Source: Myxosarcina sp. GI1 (GTDB taxonomy: Bacteria; Cyanobacteriota; Cyanobacteriia; Cyanobacteriales; Xenococcaceae). Taken from it: 64,000 nucleotides of DNA. Within the stretch, counting starts at the first letter, position 1. Each line of letters starts with the position of its first letter. Under the pieces are notes generated by a model. It had not been told where the DNA came from and made no database searches. It saw only the letters and a list, made by a program, of their open reading frames with translations. The stretch lies in contig NZ_JRFE01000014.1 in assembly GCF_000756305.1 (NCBI RefSeq), positions 758,004-822,003 on the forward strand, read 5' to 3'. The position numbers were made by a program, and so were the translations under genes. This document shows, piece after piece, positions 48,207-56,252 of the stretch.

Positions 48207-49639
48207 CTTGAGGTTACTAAAGTTTGGCGATCTGATTCTTGTTTAGCTATGTCGGCTAATAATTCTTCGGCTAACTGTTTTTTGGCTGTGGCATCCATTT
48301 TTTTGATTTCGTTGTGCAAAACTCGCTCGTTTACTGACTGATTCCAATAGTCGAGAGCTTCATAACCGTCGAATAAAGCAAACTTACCGACAAATTGGCG
48401 TAAAACTTCGTTGGTAGGACCCATGACCCAGCCAGCTTTTCCATCTCGCAAATATCGTTCGATTCCCAATTCTTTTTTATAGCCAGTTCCGCCACAGGCA
48501 TGAAGCATTTTATCCGTAACTCGCGCCACATTCTTTGCCGCCGTAAATTTAATTTGCCAATACCAATGTAAATATGCAGAACGAGGGTTGATAGTAGCAT
48601 CATTATGGAGAGTCCAATCGCAATTATTGGTTAAGTCATCCATGAGCTTTGCCATTGAAAAGACAAAACTGCGAGACGCATTAGTATCCATAACTGCTTC
48701 GCCAAAGTAGTCTTGAATCGTAGGATAGTCAGCCACCCGCATTCCTACGTCTACGTGCTTCTTCTTCGTCGTGTGACGTTTGGCAAGATCCATCGCCCCC
48801 AAAGAAATGCCGTTCCAACAGGCTGAAGAACAAAGGAGGAAAAAAGGATCGACGATTTCATCGTTGGCGATCGCGCCTTCTCCTGCATCGCCTATCATTC
48901 TTTCTGGAGGAATAGTGACATTATCTACCAGTAAAGTTCCCGACTGATTGCCCCGCAAACCCAAAGCATCCCATTTTTTGGGTTCGGCTTGTACTTCGTC
49001 TTCGTAAACTAAAAAACAAGACAAGTCGGAGTAATCTCCGTCGAAATTGGGACTGGTAGTTTGAACTACATACCAGTCCGCAAAACCAGCAGAAGTAGTC
49101 CAGGAAGCTTTTTTTAATACTTCCCATCCTTCAGTTACTTTTTCTGCCTTAGAAGAAAAAGGATACCAGAAGTGCGAACCCGTCTGTGGATCGGAAAAAG
49201 AAAGCGTTCCAATAAACACATCCGAGTCCAAACGCTGGAGAACTTTTTGCAGTTCCAAATTTTCCTCGGCACGAAATAATGCTGTCGCTACTGCTGCTAT
49301 GTGCATCGTGTAACACATTGCCGTACTCGGACAACCATAACGGGCGATCGTTTCGACTACCATCGCGGCACAGGTATGGTTCTCTGCCAAACCGCCCCAT
49401 TTTTTGGGAACTATTAATCCGAGCAAACCCAAACTAGCTAGAGCTTCAAAATTCTCGCGGGGATAAATTAAATCTACATCCGATTCAATAGCGTTGGGAC
49501 GCAAAGTAGTGGCGCAGAGATCGATTAACTCCGCCTGTAATTTTTGTTGTGCTGGCGTTAAAACCCACTGCGGGTCTAAATCGTAACTCAGTCCCCAGAA
49601 TTTCTCTCTATTCCATGTTTTGGTGCTGGATATATACAT
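48197..49639 (-). CDS. Acyl-CoA dehydrogenase-fold flavoprotein
   Basis: 480 residues. The N-terminal helical domain begins near 30, the beta domain contains TLSFSDPQTGSHF and the FAD-binding segment LKKASWTTSAGFADWYVV, and the C-terminal four-helix domain contains LHACGGTGYKKELGIERYLRDGKA, broken here, with GPTNEVLRQFVG where the family has the EGTNE stretch. It is longer than a typical enzyme (about 380) with an N-terminal extension. Relatives include acyl-CoA dehydrogenases but also flavin monooxygenases and nitroalkane oxidases, so an amine-related oxidation is possible. It is the first gene of the block, downstream of the NtcA promoter at 49704-49745. Confidence 0.8.
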   Translation of the reverse strand: MYISSTKTWNREKFWGLSYDLDPQWVLTPAQQKLQAELIDLCATTLRPNAIESDVDLIYPRENFEALASLGLLGLIVPKKWGGLAENHTCAAMVVETIARYGCPSTAMCYTMHIAAVATALFRAEENLELQKVLQRLDSDVFIGTLSFSDPQTGSHFWYPFSSKAEKVTEGWEVLKKASWTTSAGFADWYVVQTTSPNFDGDYSDLSCFLVYEDEVQAEPKKWDALGLRGNQSGTLLVDNVTIPPERMIGDAGEGAIANDEIVDPFFLLCSSACWNGISLGAMDLAKRHTTKKKHVDVGMRVADYPTIQDYFGEAVMDTNASRSFVFSMAKLMDDLTNNCDWTLHNDATINPRSAYLHWYWQIKFTAAKNVARVTDKMLHACGGTGYKKELGIERYLRDGKAGWVMGPTNEVLRQFVGKFALFDGYEALDYWNQSVNERVLHNEIKKMDATAKKQLAEELLADIAKQESDRQTLVTSSKS

Positions 49640-49703
49640 AATTTATATATACTTCTTGAAGTTCAGAGTGGTTTTGAGGCTGTGATAACTCTTTTATGAA
49701 CTT

Positions 49704-49745
49704 AAGATAAAGGTAATTTCAATCTGCAAAAGTATAACTAGGTAC
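49704..49745 (-). promoter_or_regulatory. Canonical NtcA-activated promoter of the amine-oxidation block
   Basis: Read on the minus strand: GTA-CCTAGTTA-TAC (49745-49732), exactly 22 bases, then TATCTT (49709-49704), which is the TAN3T -10 box. This is the class II NtcA promoter layout, with the activator centred about 41 bases before the start point. The start would fall near 49697, giving a leader of about 58 bases before the acyl-CoA-dehydrogenase-like gene. In the other direction, toward the EamA gene, no TAN3T box lies at the right distance, so the promoter points at the amine block. Confidence 0.78.
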
Positions 49746-49806
49746 ACTTGTTATATCAAGTTATGGGTTGTTGATATTCAGGCTAAATTAGAGGCTTTTA
49801 AAATTC

Positions 49807-50679
49807 ATGTTGAAGTTCAAATCAAACATAGCCTTGCCACCGCCTACTGCTTTGGTGTTAATATCGATTGCCTCAACTCAACTTGGTTCGGCAATTGCCA
49901 AACCTATAATTCAAGAATTGGGCGCGACTACTACCGTACTGTTGCGGGTTGGCTTAGGTGCGATCGCATTATTACTGCTACAAAGACCGCAATTAAAAGG
50001 CTATACCCGTAAAGACTATTTACTTTTAGTTATGTTTGGTTTGGGCATGGCGGCAATGAATCTGAGCTTTTATGCGGCGATCGCTAGGATTCCCATAGGA
50101 ATTGCCGTTACTCTAGAGTTTGTCGGACCTTTAGCTGTAGCTTGTGCTAATTCCCGTCAGCTTTTAGACTTGCTGTGGATCTTTTTAGCTGGTGTGGGAA
50201 TTTTTTTATTAGCTCCCATACAGGGATCTAGGCTCGATCCTCTAGGTGTAGCCTACGCTTTATTAGCAGCTTTTTTCTGGGGTAGCTATATTTTGCTTTC
50301 TGCTAGAGTTGGTAAGGTTTTTGCCGAAATTAGTGGCGTGGCGCTGATGAGCGCAGCACTAACGGCAGGAACGTTGGGACTTTTACCTATAAGTATTTTA
50401 TCTGGAGGTTTAACCAGACTCGAACCCCGATTTCTAGCAATAGGGTTAGCAGTAGCAATTCTCTCTTCGGTAATTCCCTATACTTTTGAACTAGAAGCAC
50501 TTAAAAAACTTCCTGTTCGCATCTTTGGCGTGTTGATGAGTTTAGAACCCGCGATCGCCGCACTTCTAGGATTTATTATTTTGCAAGAACAATTAGAATT
50601 GCAATCGATTATTGCGATCGCTTTGGTAACATTAGCTTCAGTAGGTGCTTCCGCTTTTGAAAAGCGACGACTTAAATAG
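49807..50679 (+). CDS. EamA/RhtA-family transporter (amino acid or metabolite exporter)
   Basis: 290 residues with ten hydrophobic helices in two EamA repeats. GSAIAKPIIQELGATTTVLLR begins the first (broken here), and SVIPYTFELEALKKLPVRIFG with LEPAIAALLGFIIL ends the second, a pattern closest to RhtA threonine/homoserine exporters. The start is ATG at 49807. It is divergent from the amine-oxidation block across a 167-base gap. The substrate is not determined; export of an amine or amino acid related to that block is speculation. Confidence 0.82.
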   Translation: MLKFKSNIALPPPTALVLISIASTQLGSAIAKPIIQELGATTTVLLRVGLGAIALLLLQRPQLKGYTRKDYLLLVMFGLGMAAMNLSFYAAIARIPIGIAVTLEFVGPLAVACANSRQLLDLLWIFLAGVGIFLLAPIQGSRLDPLGVAYALLAAFFWGSYILLSARVGKVFAEISGVALMSAALTAGTLGLLPISILSGGLTRLEPRFLAIGLAVAILSSVIPYTFELEALKKLPVRIFGVLMSLEPAIAALLGFIILQEQLELQSIIAIALVTLASVGASAFEKRRLK

Positions 50680-51132
50680 CAATTTTTTGAGTAACAACAA
50701 TGAGATCGCGGTAATTTTCCGCTCGGTATTCTCCATACCTCCGACGAGTAAGTTACTATCCATTAATATAATTAGGCTCTCGATTCTGATAGAAGCTATA
50801 AGTCAACTCGATTATTTCAGCCAGGTGTGCTTCGTAAAGCCTTTAGTTTTTACCAATGCTAGTAGTAGTCGTGCGATCGCCATTAAAGTCGTTATGCAAA
50901 CAATTCTAGACAATTAAGCTAGAGTTTGGCACGGAAAAGATAGGCATTGCTAAATAATGGGCAAATTCGTTGAATAAAAAAGAGAAGTTTAAAGTTTGAA
51001 GTATGTTAAAAAACTCCTCGATAAATATCTTCTCTTTGGTTGCTAAAAGAAAGTAATATATGCTGGGCATTCGTCCTGTCCGTTAGGCTTATCGTTCCAA
51101 ATCCCATACCATTAAGATACATTTTTAAACAA
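50680..51132. other. Intergenic region after the EamA gene
   Basis: 453 bases without a gene I can support. An open frame through 50810-50917 encodes VMQTILDN at its end, but it lacks a proper start and overlaps the EamA gene. It may be a decayed end of an older gene. Confidence 0.35.
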
Positions 51133-51750
51133 ATGAAAAAATTACTCACAATAGTCTTAGGCTCGCTAACTCTTGCTTTTGCAACCCAAGCCAATGCCCA
51201 AACACCCGTTCCTAATTTACAAGATTTAGTCGGTGCGAGAGGAAGCAGTGGTGAAGCCCAACTACACGAAAGAGGCTATGAATTTTTGCGTACTGAAAAA
51301 TCAGATGACAGTGTTTATAGTTATTGGACAGAAAGCAAAACTGGAAAATGTGTCACTGTGAGAACGGAAGAGGGTCGTTATCAATCTTTAGTTTATGCTC
51401 CCTCATCTGATTGTGGAACGGCTAGCGCATCGCAATCGAGAACTGAAACTTTTCAAACTGTATGTGGCGTGATTGTCGGTCAACAAAACTATCGCTATCT
51501 CTGTGAAGTCTCGGAGCAATATGAAGGAGATGAAAAAGTCAAAACTACTCTGACTTATCCTGACAATGAGCTTCAATTGACCTGGAAGCAAGGAAACCAA
51601 GTCAGAATTGATATAACTGGTACATCAGGAATTGATGCAACCTACTCTACCTCTGAAGGAGAAACCGATATATTTACTTCAGAAAAGACTTATTTTTACA
51701 TCTCCGATAAAGATATGGCGGCTATGGAAGTAGAGAATTTTCAACCTTAA
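51133..51750 (+). CDS. Secreted protein of unknown function
   Basis: The open frame begins at 51040, but the ATG at 51133 gives a clean Sec signal (MKKLLTIVLGSLTLAFATQANA, quoted only in part: MKKLLTIVLG then AFATQANA) and is chosen, for 205 residues. The mature protein has YSYWTESKTGKCVTVRTEEGR with two paired cysteines (GKC, SSDC) and two more (TVCGVI, YLCEV), suggesting two disulphides in a beta-rich fold. The pattern W-x-C-V-x-GRY is seen in other cyanobacterial secreted proteins. No catalytic motif. It is the first of three adjacent secreted proteins. Confidence 0.65.
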   Translation: MKKLLTIVLGSLTLAFATQANAQTPVPNLQDLVGARGSSGEAQLHERGYEFLRTEKSDDSVYSYWTESKTGKCVTVRTEEGRYQSLVYAPSSDCGTASASQSRTETFQTVCGVIVGQQNYRYLCEVSEQYEGDEKVKTTLTYPDNELQLTWKQGNQVRIDITGTSGIDATYSTSEGETDIFTSEKTYFYISDKDMAAMEVENFQP

Positions 51751-51754
51751 CGTT

Positions 51755-51893
51755 GCAAATAATACCAAATCCTGTTTGAATACAACACTTAAAACTTGAG
51801 TGAAGGCAGAGAGCAGAAGACAGAAGGGTTTAAGACTAATTTAAACTCTTAAGTGAAAAGTATATTTTGGTAATCGGATTTGGTATTATTTGC
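51755..51893. mobile_element. MITE-like element, copy 2
   Basis: Perfect 18-bp terminal inverted repeats, GCAAATAATACCAAATCC (51755-51772) and its complement (51876-51893), enclose about 100 noncoding bases. Both ends match the element at 25356-25478 with a few substitutions, one copy being inverted relative to the other. It begins five bases after the stop codon of the secreted-protein gene. Confidence 0.72.
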
Positions 51894-51955
51894 CAAGATA
51901 AATTGTTCGGAAAAAATGCAAAAAATGGAACAGTGTAGCCAATAGCTTAAAAAGA

Positions 51956-52390
51956 ATGAAGAAATTTTTCTATGCTTTATTACTAGCCATCCTGACAACT
52001 TCTCCTGCTATACTCGTGAAACCAATCTTGGCACAAGAAGGCATTCGCCAAGAACGAATACAGTTTAAACCAGGTGCAAGCAGTGCCGTAGTCGAGGACT
52101 CAATTACAGGCTACGAGACAGTAGACTATGTACTCAATGCCCGTGAAGGGCAGTACGTGAACGTCAGCATGGCGACTGACAATAGTGCCAATTACTTTAA
52201 CCTTCTGGCACCAGAGGAAAACGAAGAAGCCATGTTCAACAGTTCAATGGGAGAGAACCAGTATGAAGGCATTCTTCCCAAAAGTGGTGATTATAAAGTT
52301 CGGGTTTACATGATGCGGAGTGCCGCGCGTCGAAACGAGGTTGCTAACTACCGTCTCGAAATGATTATTACAGAAGCTGGAGATAGGTAG
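51956..52390 (+). CDS. Secreted PliG-like protein (inhibitor of g-type lysozyme fold)
   Basis: 144 residues with a Sec signal (cleavage after KPILAQ) and a beta-sandwich domain: IQFKPGASSAVVEDSI, then YVLNAREGQYVNVSM, then LPKSGDYKVRVYMMRSAARRNE. The last block, with its AARR-x-E, is the hallmark of PliG inhibitors of goose-type lysozyme. Inhibition here is inference. The TAG stop at 52388-52390 is followed in frame by 27 more codons (SGGSPEGNISEERYQIPDA) before a TAA, which may mean that an older, longer protein was shortened. Confidence 0.65.
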   Translation: MKKFFYALLLAILTTSPAILVKPILAQEGIRQERIQFKPGASSAVVEDSITGYETVDYVLNAREGQYVNVSMATDNSANYFNLLAPEENEEAMFNSSMGENQYEGILPKSGDYKVRVYMMRSAARRNEVANYRLEMIITEAGDR

Positions 52391-52574
52391 TCAACTTCTG
52401 GCGGAAGCCCCGAAGGGAATATTAGTGAGGAACGCTACCAAATTCCCGACGCAGTAATTTACGGCGGTTAATTACTTCCCCACTAAAGAATTGAAGGCGA
52501 TCGCAAGAATTACAAAACGTTTAGCAAGAATTCTATTCGGTCTGACATAAATAAAAAAAACAGGATTTTACCTT

Positions 52575-53204
52575 ATGAAAATTCTTTTTAGTCTGACTCT
52601 TGCTACTGCTCTGTCAATCGTGCCTATGGGACTTGTCGAAGCTCAGGGCGACCGTACTGAAAGAGTTCAATTTCCCTCCGGCACCACCGGAACTACTCTC
52701 ACGGGTCAACTAGGTTCCGAACAAGCCATTCGTTACATTCTCAACGCACGCGAGGGGCAGTTTCTGAAGGTTAGTCTACGACCAGATAATCCATACACTT
52801 ACTACATTATTTATGTCCCTGGTGGCGAAATTCTCTACGAATCTTCTCAAGCCGGGAACGAATATAATGGGCAACTTTATTTGAGTGGCGACCACATCGT
52901 GGAGGTATTCTATAAAGGTGATGTCAATACCGTTGGCAAATACGATATCGCTTTCACGATTGATGGAGGGCAGTCATCTGGGTCGGCAGACGCTCCCTAT
53001 AGTATTTCTCGTGCCAAATCGTATTGCTTGGCTGCTGTCGGAAATCAAGTCAATAACCGCAATGTATCGGTAATTTCTGCGGAACGGGATGAAAACTTCA
53101 CGATCGTCAAGGTGCGCGTACCGGGCGCGCAGGCTCCCTGGCAGTGCAATCACGCAGGCAATGTTAAAAGCGTTTTTTATACAGGCAGCGAAGGCGAACT
53201 CTAA
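52575..53204 (+). CDS. Secreted PliG-like paralogue with C-terminal extension
   Basis: 209 residues: Sec signal (cleaved near GLVEAQ), a PliG-like domain (about 25-130: VQFPSGTTGTTLTGQL, YILNAREGQFLKVSL, LSGDHIVEVFYKG) and a C-terminal module of about 75 residues with two cysteines (KSYCLAAV, PWQCNHAG). The lead domain is clearly paralogous to the protein encoded 185 bases upstream (both have LNAREGQ). The AARR motif is missing here, so inhibition of lysozyme is less likely than for its neighbour. The extension may add binding specificity. Confidence 0.65.
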   Translation: MKILFSLTLATALSIVPMGLVEAQGDRTERVQFPSGTTGTTLTGQLGSEQAIRYILNAREGQFLKVSLRPDNPYTYYIIYVPGGEILYESSQAGNEYNGQLYLSGDHIVEVFYKGDVNTVGKYDIAFTIDGGQSSGSADAPYSISRAKSYCLAAVGNQVNNRNVSVISAERDENFTIVKVRVPGAQAPWQCNHAGNVKSVFYTGSEGEL

Positions 53205-53380
53205 GCAATACTTAAACCCTTATAAATAAAGGATTTTAAGTTTAAAAACAAATTTTATAGCGATCACTTTGAGATTAAAGCCAAAACTAATTAATAGAAA
53301 CAGCGCGATCGAGTTTTTGTGGTTTACAATTACCAAGTATTTAAGCGTTGCCTATGATAATCTAAAAATGAGCCAGTTAT

Positions 53381-55903
53381 TTAACGATTGAGACAATATT
53401 CTAAATCGTTTAATTCACTCGGAAAAATCCGCTCGAACCATGTTTGTAAAACTCGCTCGGCTCGTTCTTGAGTGAGAAATCGATCGACCGTACCTCGCCA
53501 CTCTGGATCGTCGGCAGGTAAAATTAGACCATAAAAATCACAGGTTAGGGGACGAGTGGGCTGTAAAACATAATTCTTAAAAGTATTCTGCTTTTCTATT
53601 GCTGCCAAGCTTAAAACACTATCGTTAGCAAAGGTATCGAGCGCACCATTTCTAACCGCTTCGATCGCCTCTGACTGTCCATTCGCTCCTTCAAAGTAAA
53701 CTATGTTTGCTTGGGGATAGTTGTCTTGCAAAAATTGGGCGGTAGTTGTATTTTTTAGTACCCCCACTCGCAGTTTTTCTAAGGCGCGATCGAGATTGCT
53801 TTCAAGCTGATTGTTTGACTTGGTTAGTAGACGAGTTCCCGTTGCTAGAAAAGGATTGGAAAAAGTTACCCCTTCTATATCCTCACGAATAGTATTAGGA
53901 CCGCATTCGAGATGAACTGTATTGTCTCGAACCAAAGAAAAACGATTGTCTAAATTTGATGGCAACTCGGCTAATTCAACTTCTAAATCTAGGTCTAACT
54001 TTTCTGTCAAGTGTTCTGCTAGAGCGATCGCCAAGTCGCCACAGTAACCAGACCAACGCTGTCGAGCGTCGATATAACCCAAGGGTGCAGCATCGCGACG
54101 CATAGCTACCTTTAAAACTCCAGTTCGTTTTATTTCGCTTAAGATACTTTCTTCTTTGACTGAAGTAACCTCTGTTTCTACAGCAGGAGGAACTATGGAA
54201 ATAGGTGGTGTTTTACCATAGGCAGTTTCTAGTTGAGTGGGTGTTAGCGACTTAACGGCAAACAATTTCATGGGTTTGTTAGCACTAATAGCTCGACCAT
54301 ACGCAGCACTTAGATAAGGCAGAAATTCAGGGCGGTCGCGCAAATAAGCTTCAAAAAAAGCCACATTCAGGCTTTTGAAATACTCCCGTCCAAAGTTTCG
54401 ATATTTCCCGATTAAAAACTCGGGAATGGTATCGGCTCCTGCCGCACTTTGTTCTCCCGTAGCAAAATGAGTTCCAGGGTCGAATAAAGCTAAATATTTG
54501 GGTTGCGATCGCATCCAGACAAAAGGATGAATCTGTTCGGTAACGACAGGAGCAATTACATCTTGACTGCCTGCCGTTATCATTAGGGGAATATCGATTT
54601 TACTCATTCCTTCTGGTCCAAAAATACCGCTAGCGAGGGGATGGGCTGCGATCGCGGCTTTAATACGCGGCTCTTTTAGATCGAAATTCTCTGGCGGTAA
54701 AAATTGCCCCCGACACTGAAGATAGAGTGAAAAATTGAGAATCAAATTATCTTGTTGGCAAGTTTCCACCAAACGAGCGCGATCGAGTTCCGCTCCTGCC
54801 AGAGACAGAGCCGTAGACCCACCTAAAGAATGTCCCATAACTCCAATTCGTTCTAGATCGAGCAATTTCGCCCAGCGATCTTTAGAGGCGACTAATTTTT
54901 CTAATTCATCGATTAAAAACGAAATTTCCTGGGGGCGATTGAGAAACTCGATCGGACTGAGTAAAGTATTGAGTTGCCCTTGTAAATAGGTTTTACGATA
55001 GGATAGGTCACTGCCTACATGATCGGGAACTAAAACTACAAACCCATAGGATGCTAGATGTTCGGCAAGGGAAACAAAGTTTTCTTTAACTGCGCCAAAT
55101 CCATGAGAAATAATGACAATTGGTGCGGGTTGGCTCAATCCTTGAGGAAGGTAAGCATCTACGGGAAAATCGTAGTTCACCGATAATCCCCGTTGGGTTT
55201 GCCGCAGGGCTGGATTGTTAACGGTCAGGGTTTCTCTATTAAAAGCGTAAGCTCCAGGTTGGCTCAGATCGGATAATTTACCTGGTTTTGGAGAAGATTT
55301 GGCTTCTATCTTTGCCTGTTCTTTTATCGCTTTAACCGCCGCTCGATTATAGTCGAAGTATAAAGTTAGTTCTCGTTGCAGATTTAATAAGTCTCCAACC
55401 TCAATCTCGATCGCATCTGTTGGAAACTGTTTTAAGGCATCTAAAATCGTCCAGCCTTCCGACTCGGCATTAGCAGCAGCACCAATCACTGCCGCTCTCA
55501 ATCCATAGAAGCCATTTTGGTTTGGTGTAAATTTGATTACCTTGCCAACTTGCTCGATTGCATCTCTACCCAATGGGGAATATGCTAAATGATGAGTTTG
55601 AATTAGATCGAGCGGAAAGCGTCGCTGAAGTCCCTGACGTAAATTATTTAAAGTTGATTCATCTAAAAATCGCGCAATTAGCCCTAAATCACCAGTAATT
55701 TCGCCTGTTGCTGCAAAATTTTCTAAAGATTCTACCGATATCGCGATCGCTAAAGGACTGTTAAGATAAAGGCGAATTTCTTCCGCACCGAGACTCGGTT
55801 TGGCAGTCGTAGTTTCTAACAGACAACCGATTGTCGCAACCGAACCAAAAACAAACAAACTCGATACAATTTTGGATATGCCCTTGAGTAGCTTCTTGCT
55901 CAT
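53381..55903 (-). CDS. Fusion of DUF1400, alpha/beta hydrolase and solute-binding (SBP_bac_3) domains
   Basis: 840 residues. A Sec signal or anchor (about 10-35) leads a DUF1400 domain (about 38-170: AEEIRLYLNSPLAIAIS), then an alpha/beta hydrolase (about 230-560) with SHGFGAVKEN, nucleophile Ser359 in MGHSLGGS and a late His in DPGTHFATG. From about 585 to the end is a family 3 periplasmic solute-binding domain (LKVAMRRDAAPLGYID, CGDLAIALAEHL, FSNPFLATGTRLL, LQTWFERIFP). DUF1400 with hydrolase is a known cyanobacterial pair. Fusion to a solute-binding domain is unusual. It probably acts in the periplasm. The substrates are unknown. Confidence 0.85.
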   Translation of the reverse strand: MSKKLLKGISKIVSSLFVFGSVATIGCLLETTTAKPSLGAEEIRLYLNSPLAIAISVESLENFAATGEITGDLGLIARFLDESTLNNLRQGLQRRFPLDLIQTHHLAYSPLGRDAIEQVGKVIKFTPNQNGFYGLRAAVIGAAANAESEGWTILDALKQFPTDAIEIEVGDLLNLQRELTLYFDYNRAAVKAIKEQAKIEAKSSPKPGKLSDLSQPGAYAFNRETLTVNNPALRQTQRGLSVNYDFPVDAYLPQGLSQPAPIVIISHGFGAVKENFVSLAEHLASYGFVVLVPDHVGSDLSYRKTYLQGQLNTLLSPIEFLNRPQEISFLIDELEKLVASKDRWAKLLDLERIGVMGHSLGGSTALSLAGAELDRARLVETCQQDNLILNFSLYLQCRGQFLPPENFDLKEPRIKAAIAAHPLASGIFGPEGMSKIDIPLMITAGSQDVIAPVVTEQIHPFVWMRSQPKYLALFDPGTHFATGEQSAAGADTIPEFLIGKYRNFGREYFKSLNVAFFEAYLRDRPEFLPYLSAAYGRAISANKPMKLFAVKSLTPTQLETAYGKTPPISIVPPAVETEVTSVKEESILSEIKRTGVLKVAMRRDAAPLGYIDARQRWSGYCGDLAIALAEHLTEKLDLDLEVELAELPSNLDNRFSLVRDNTVHLECGPNTIREDIEGVTFSNPFLATGTRLLTKSNNQLESNLDRALEKLRVGVLKNTTTAQFLQDNYPQANIVYFEGANGQSEAIEAVRNGALDTFANDSVLSLAAIEKQNTFKNYVLQPTRPLTCDFYGLILPADDPEWRGTVDRFLTQERAERVLQTWFERIFPSELNDLEYCLNR

Positions 55904-56147
55904 CTTTAAAATTAATTAGATTTAATACGATCGCTTGTTCTAAAGTGAAGCTTCCCGTAAAAGACTTACCTCCCTGACACTGAAAGATCGACATCTCCCC
56001 TACAGAATTTTCAGACAGTATTGCTGAAGAAGCAACTTCTGGTTCGGAAGTTGCCAAAGCTATATTTTGAAATTTTCTAACTTTAGAACCAGCTATACTC
56101 AAACTAGCCACACTCAATGCAGTACCAATCATCCAGATGTTTTTCAT
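55761..56147 (-). pseudogene. Truncated MliC-like (C-type lysozyme inhibitor) secreted protein gene
   Basis: ATG at 56145-56147, a signal-like N-terminus, then FQCQGGKSFTGSFTLEQAIV, which matches the start of MliC inhibitors (YxCxxGKxFxxxF). After about 25 residues of the domain the similarity stops, and the frame runs into the beginning of the hydrolase-fusion gene in another frame, overlapping it by 143 bases. The remaining residues (CFWFGCDNRLSV onward) are the shadow of that gene. The rest of the MliC fold is missing, so this is most likely a broken gene. Confidence 0.55.
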
Positions 56148-56252
56148 ATTCAAAATTGGATAGAAAATTGCATTTACATAGAAGTACTATAATCGTTCGT
56201 TATTGGCAAGCATAGCGATCGCCGCACTTTTATATGACCACACAAAACACAG

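Noticed and set aside
50645..50917. 90-codon plus-strand frame after the EamA gene
   Set aside because: It starts inside the EamA gene at TTG and has no domain. Only its last residues look protein-like.
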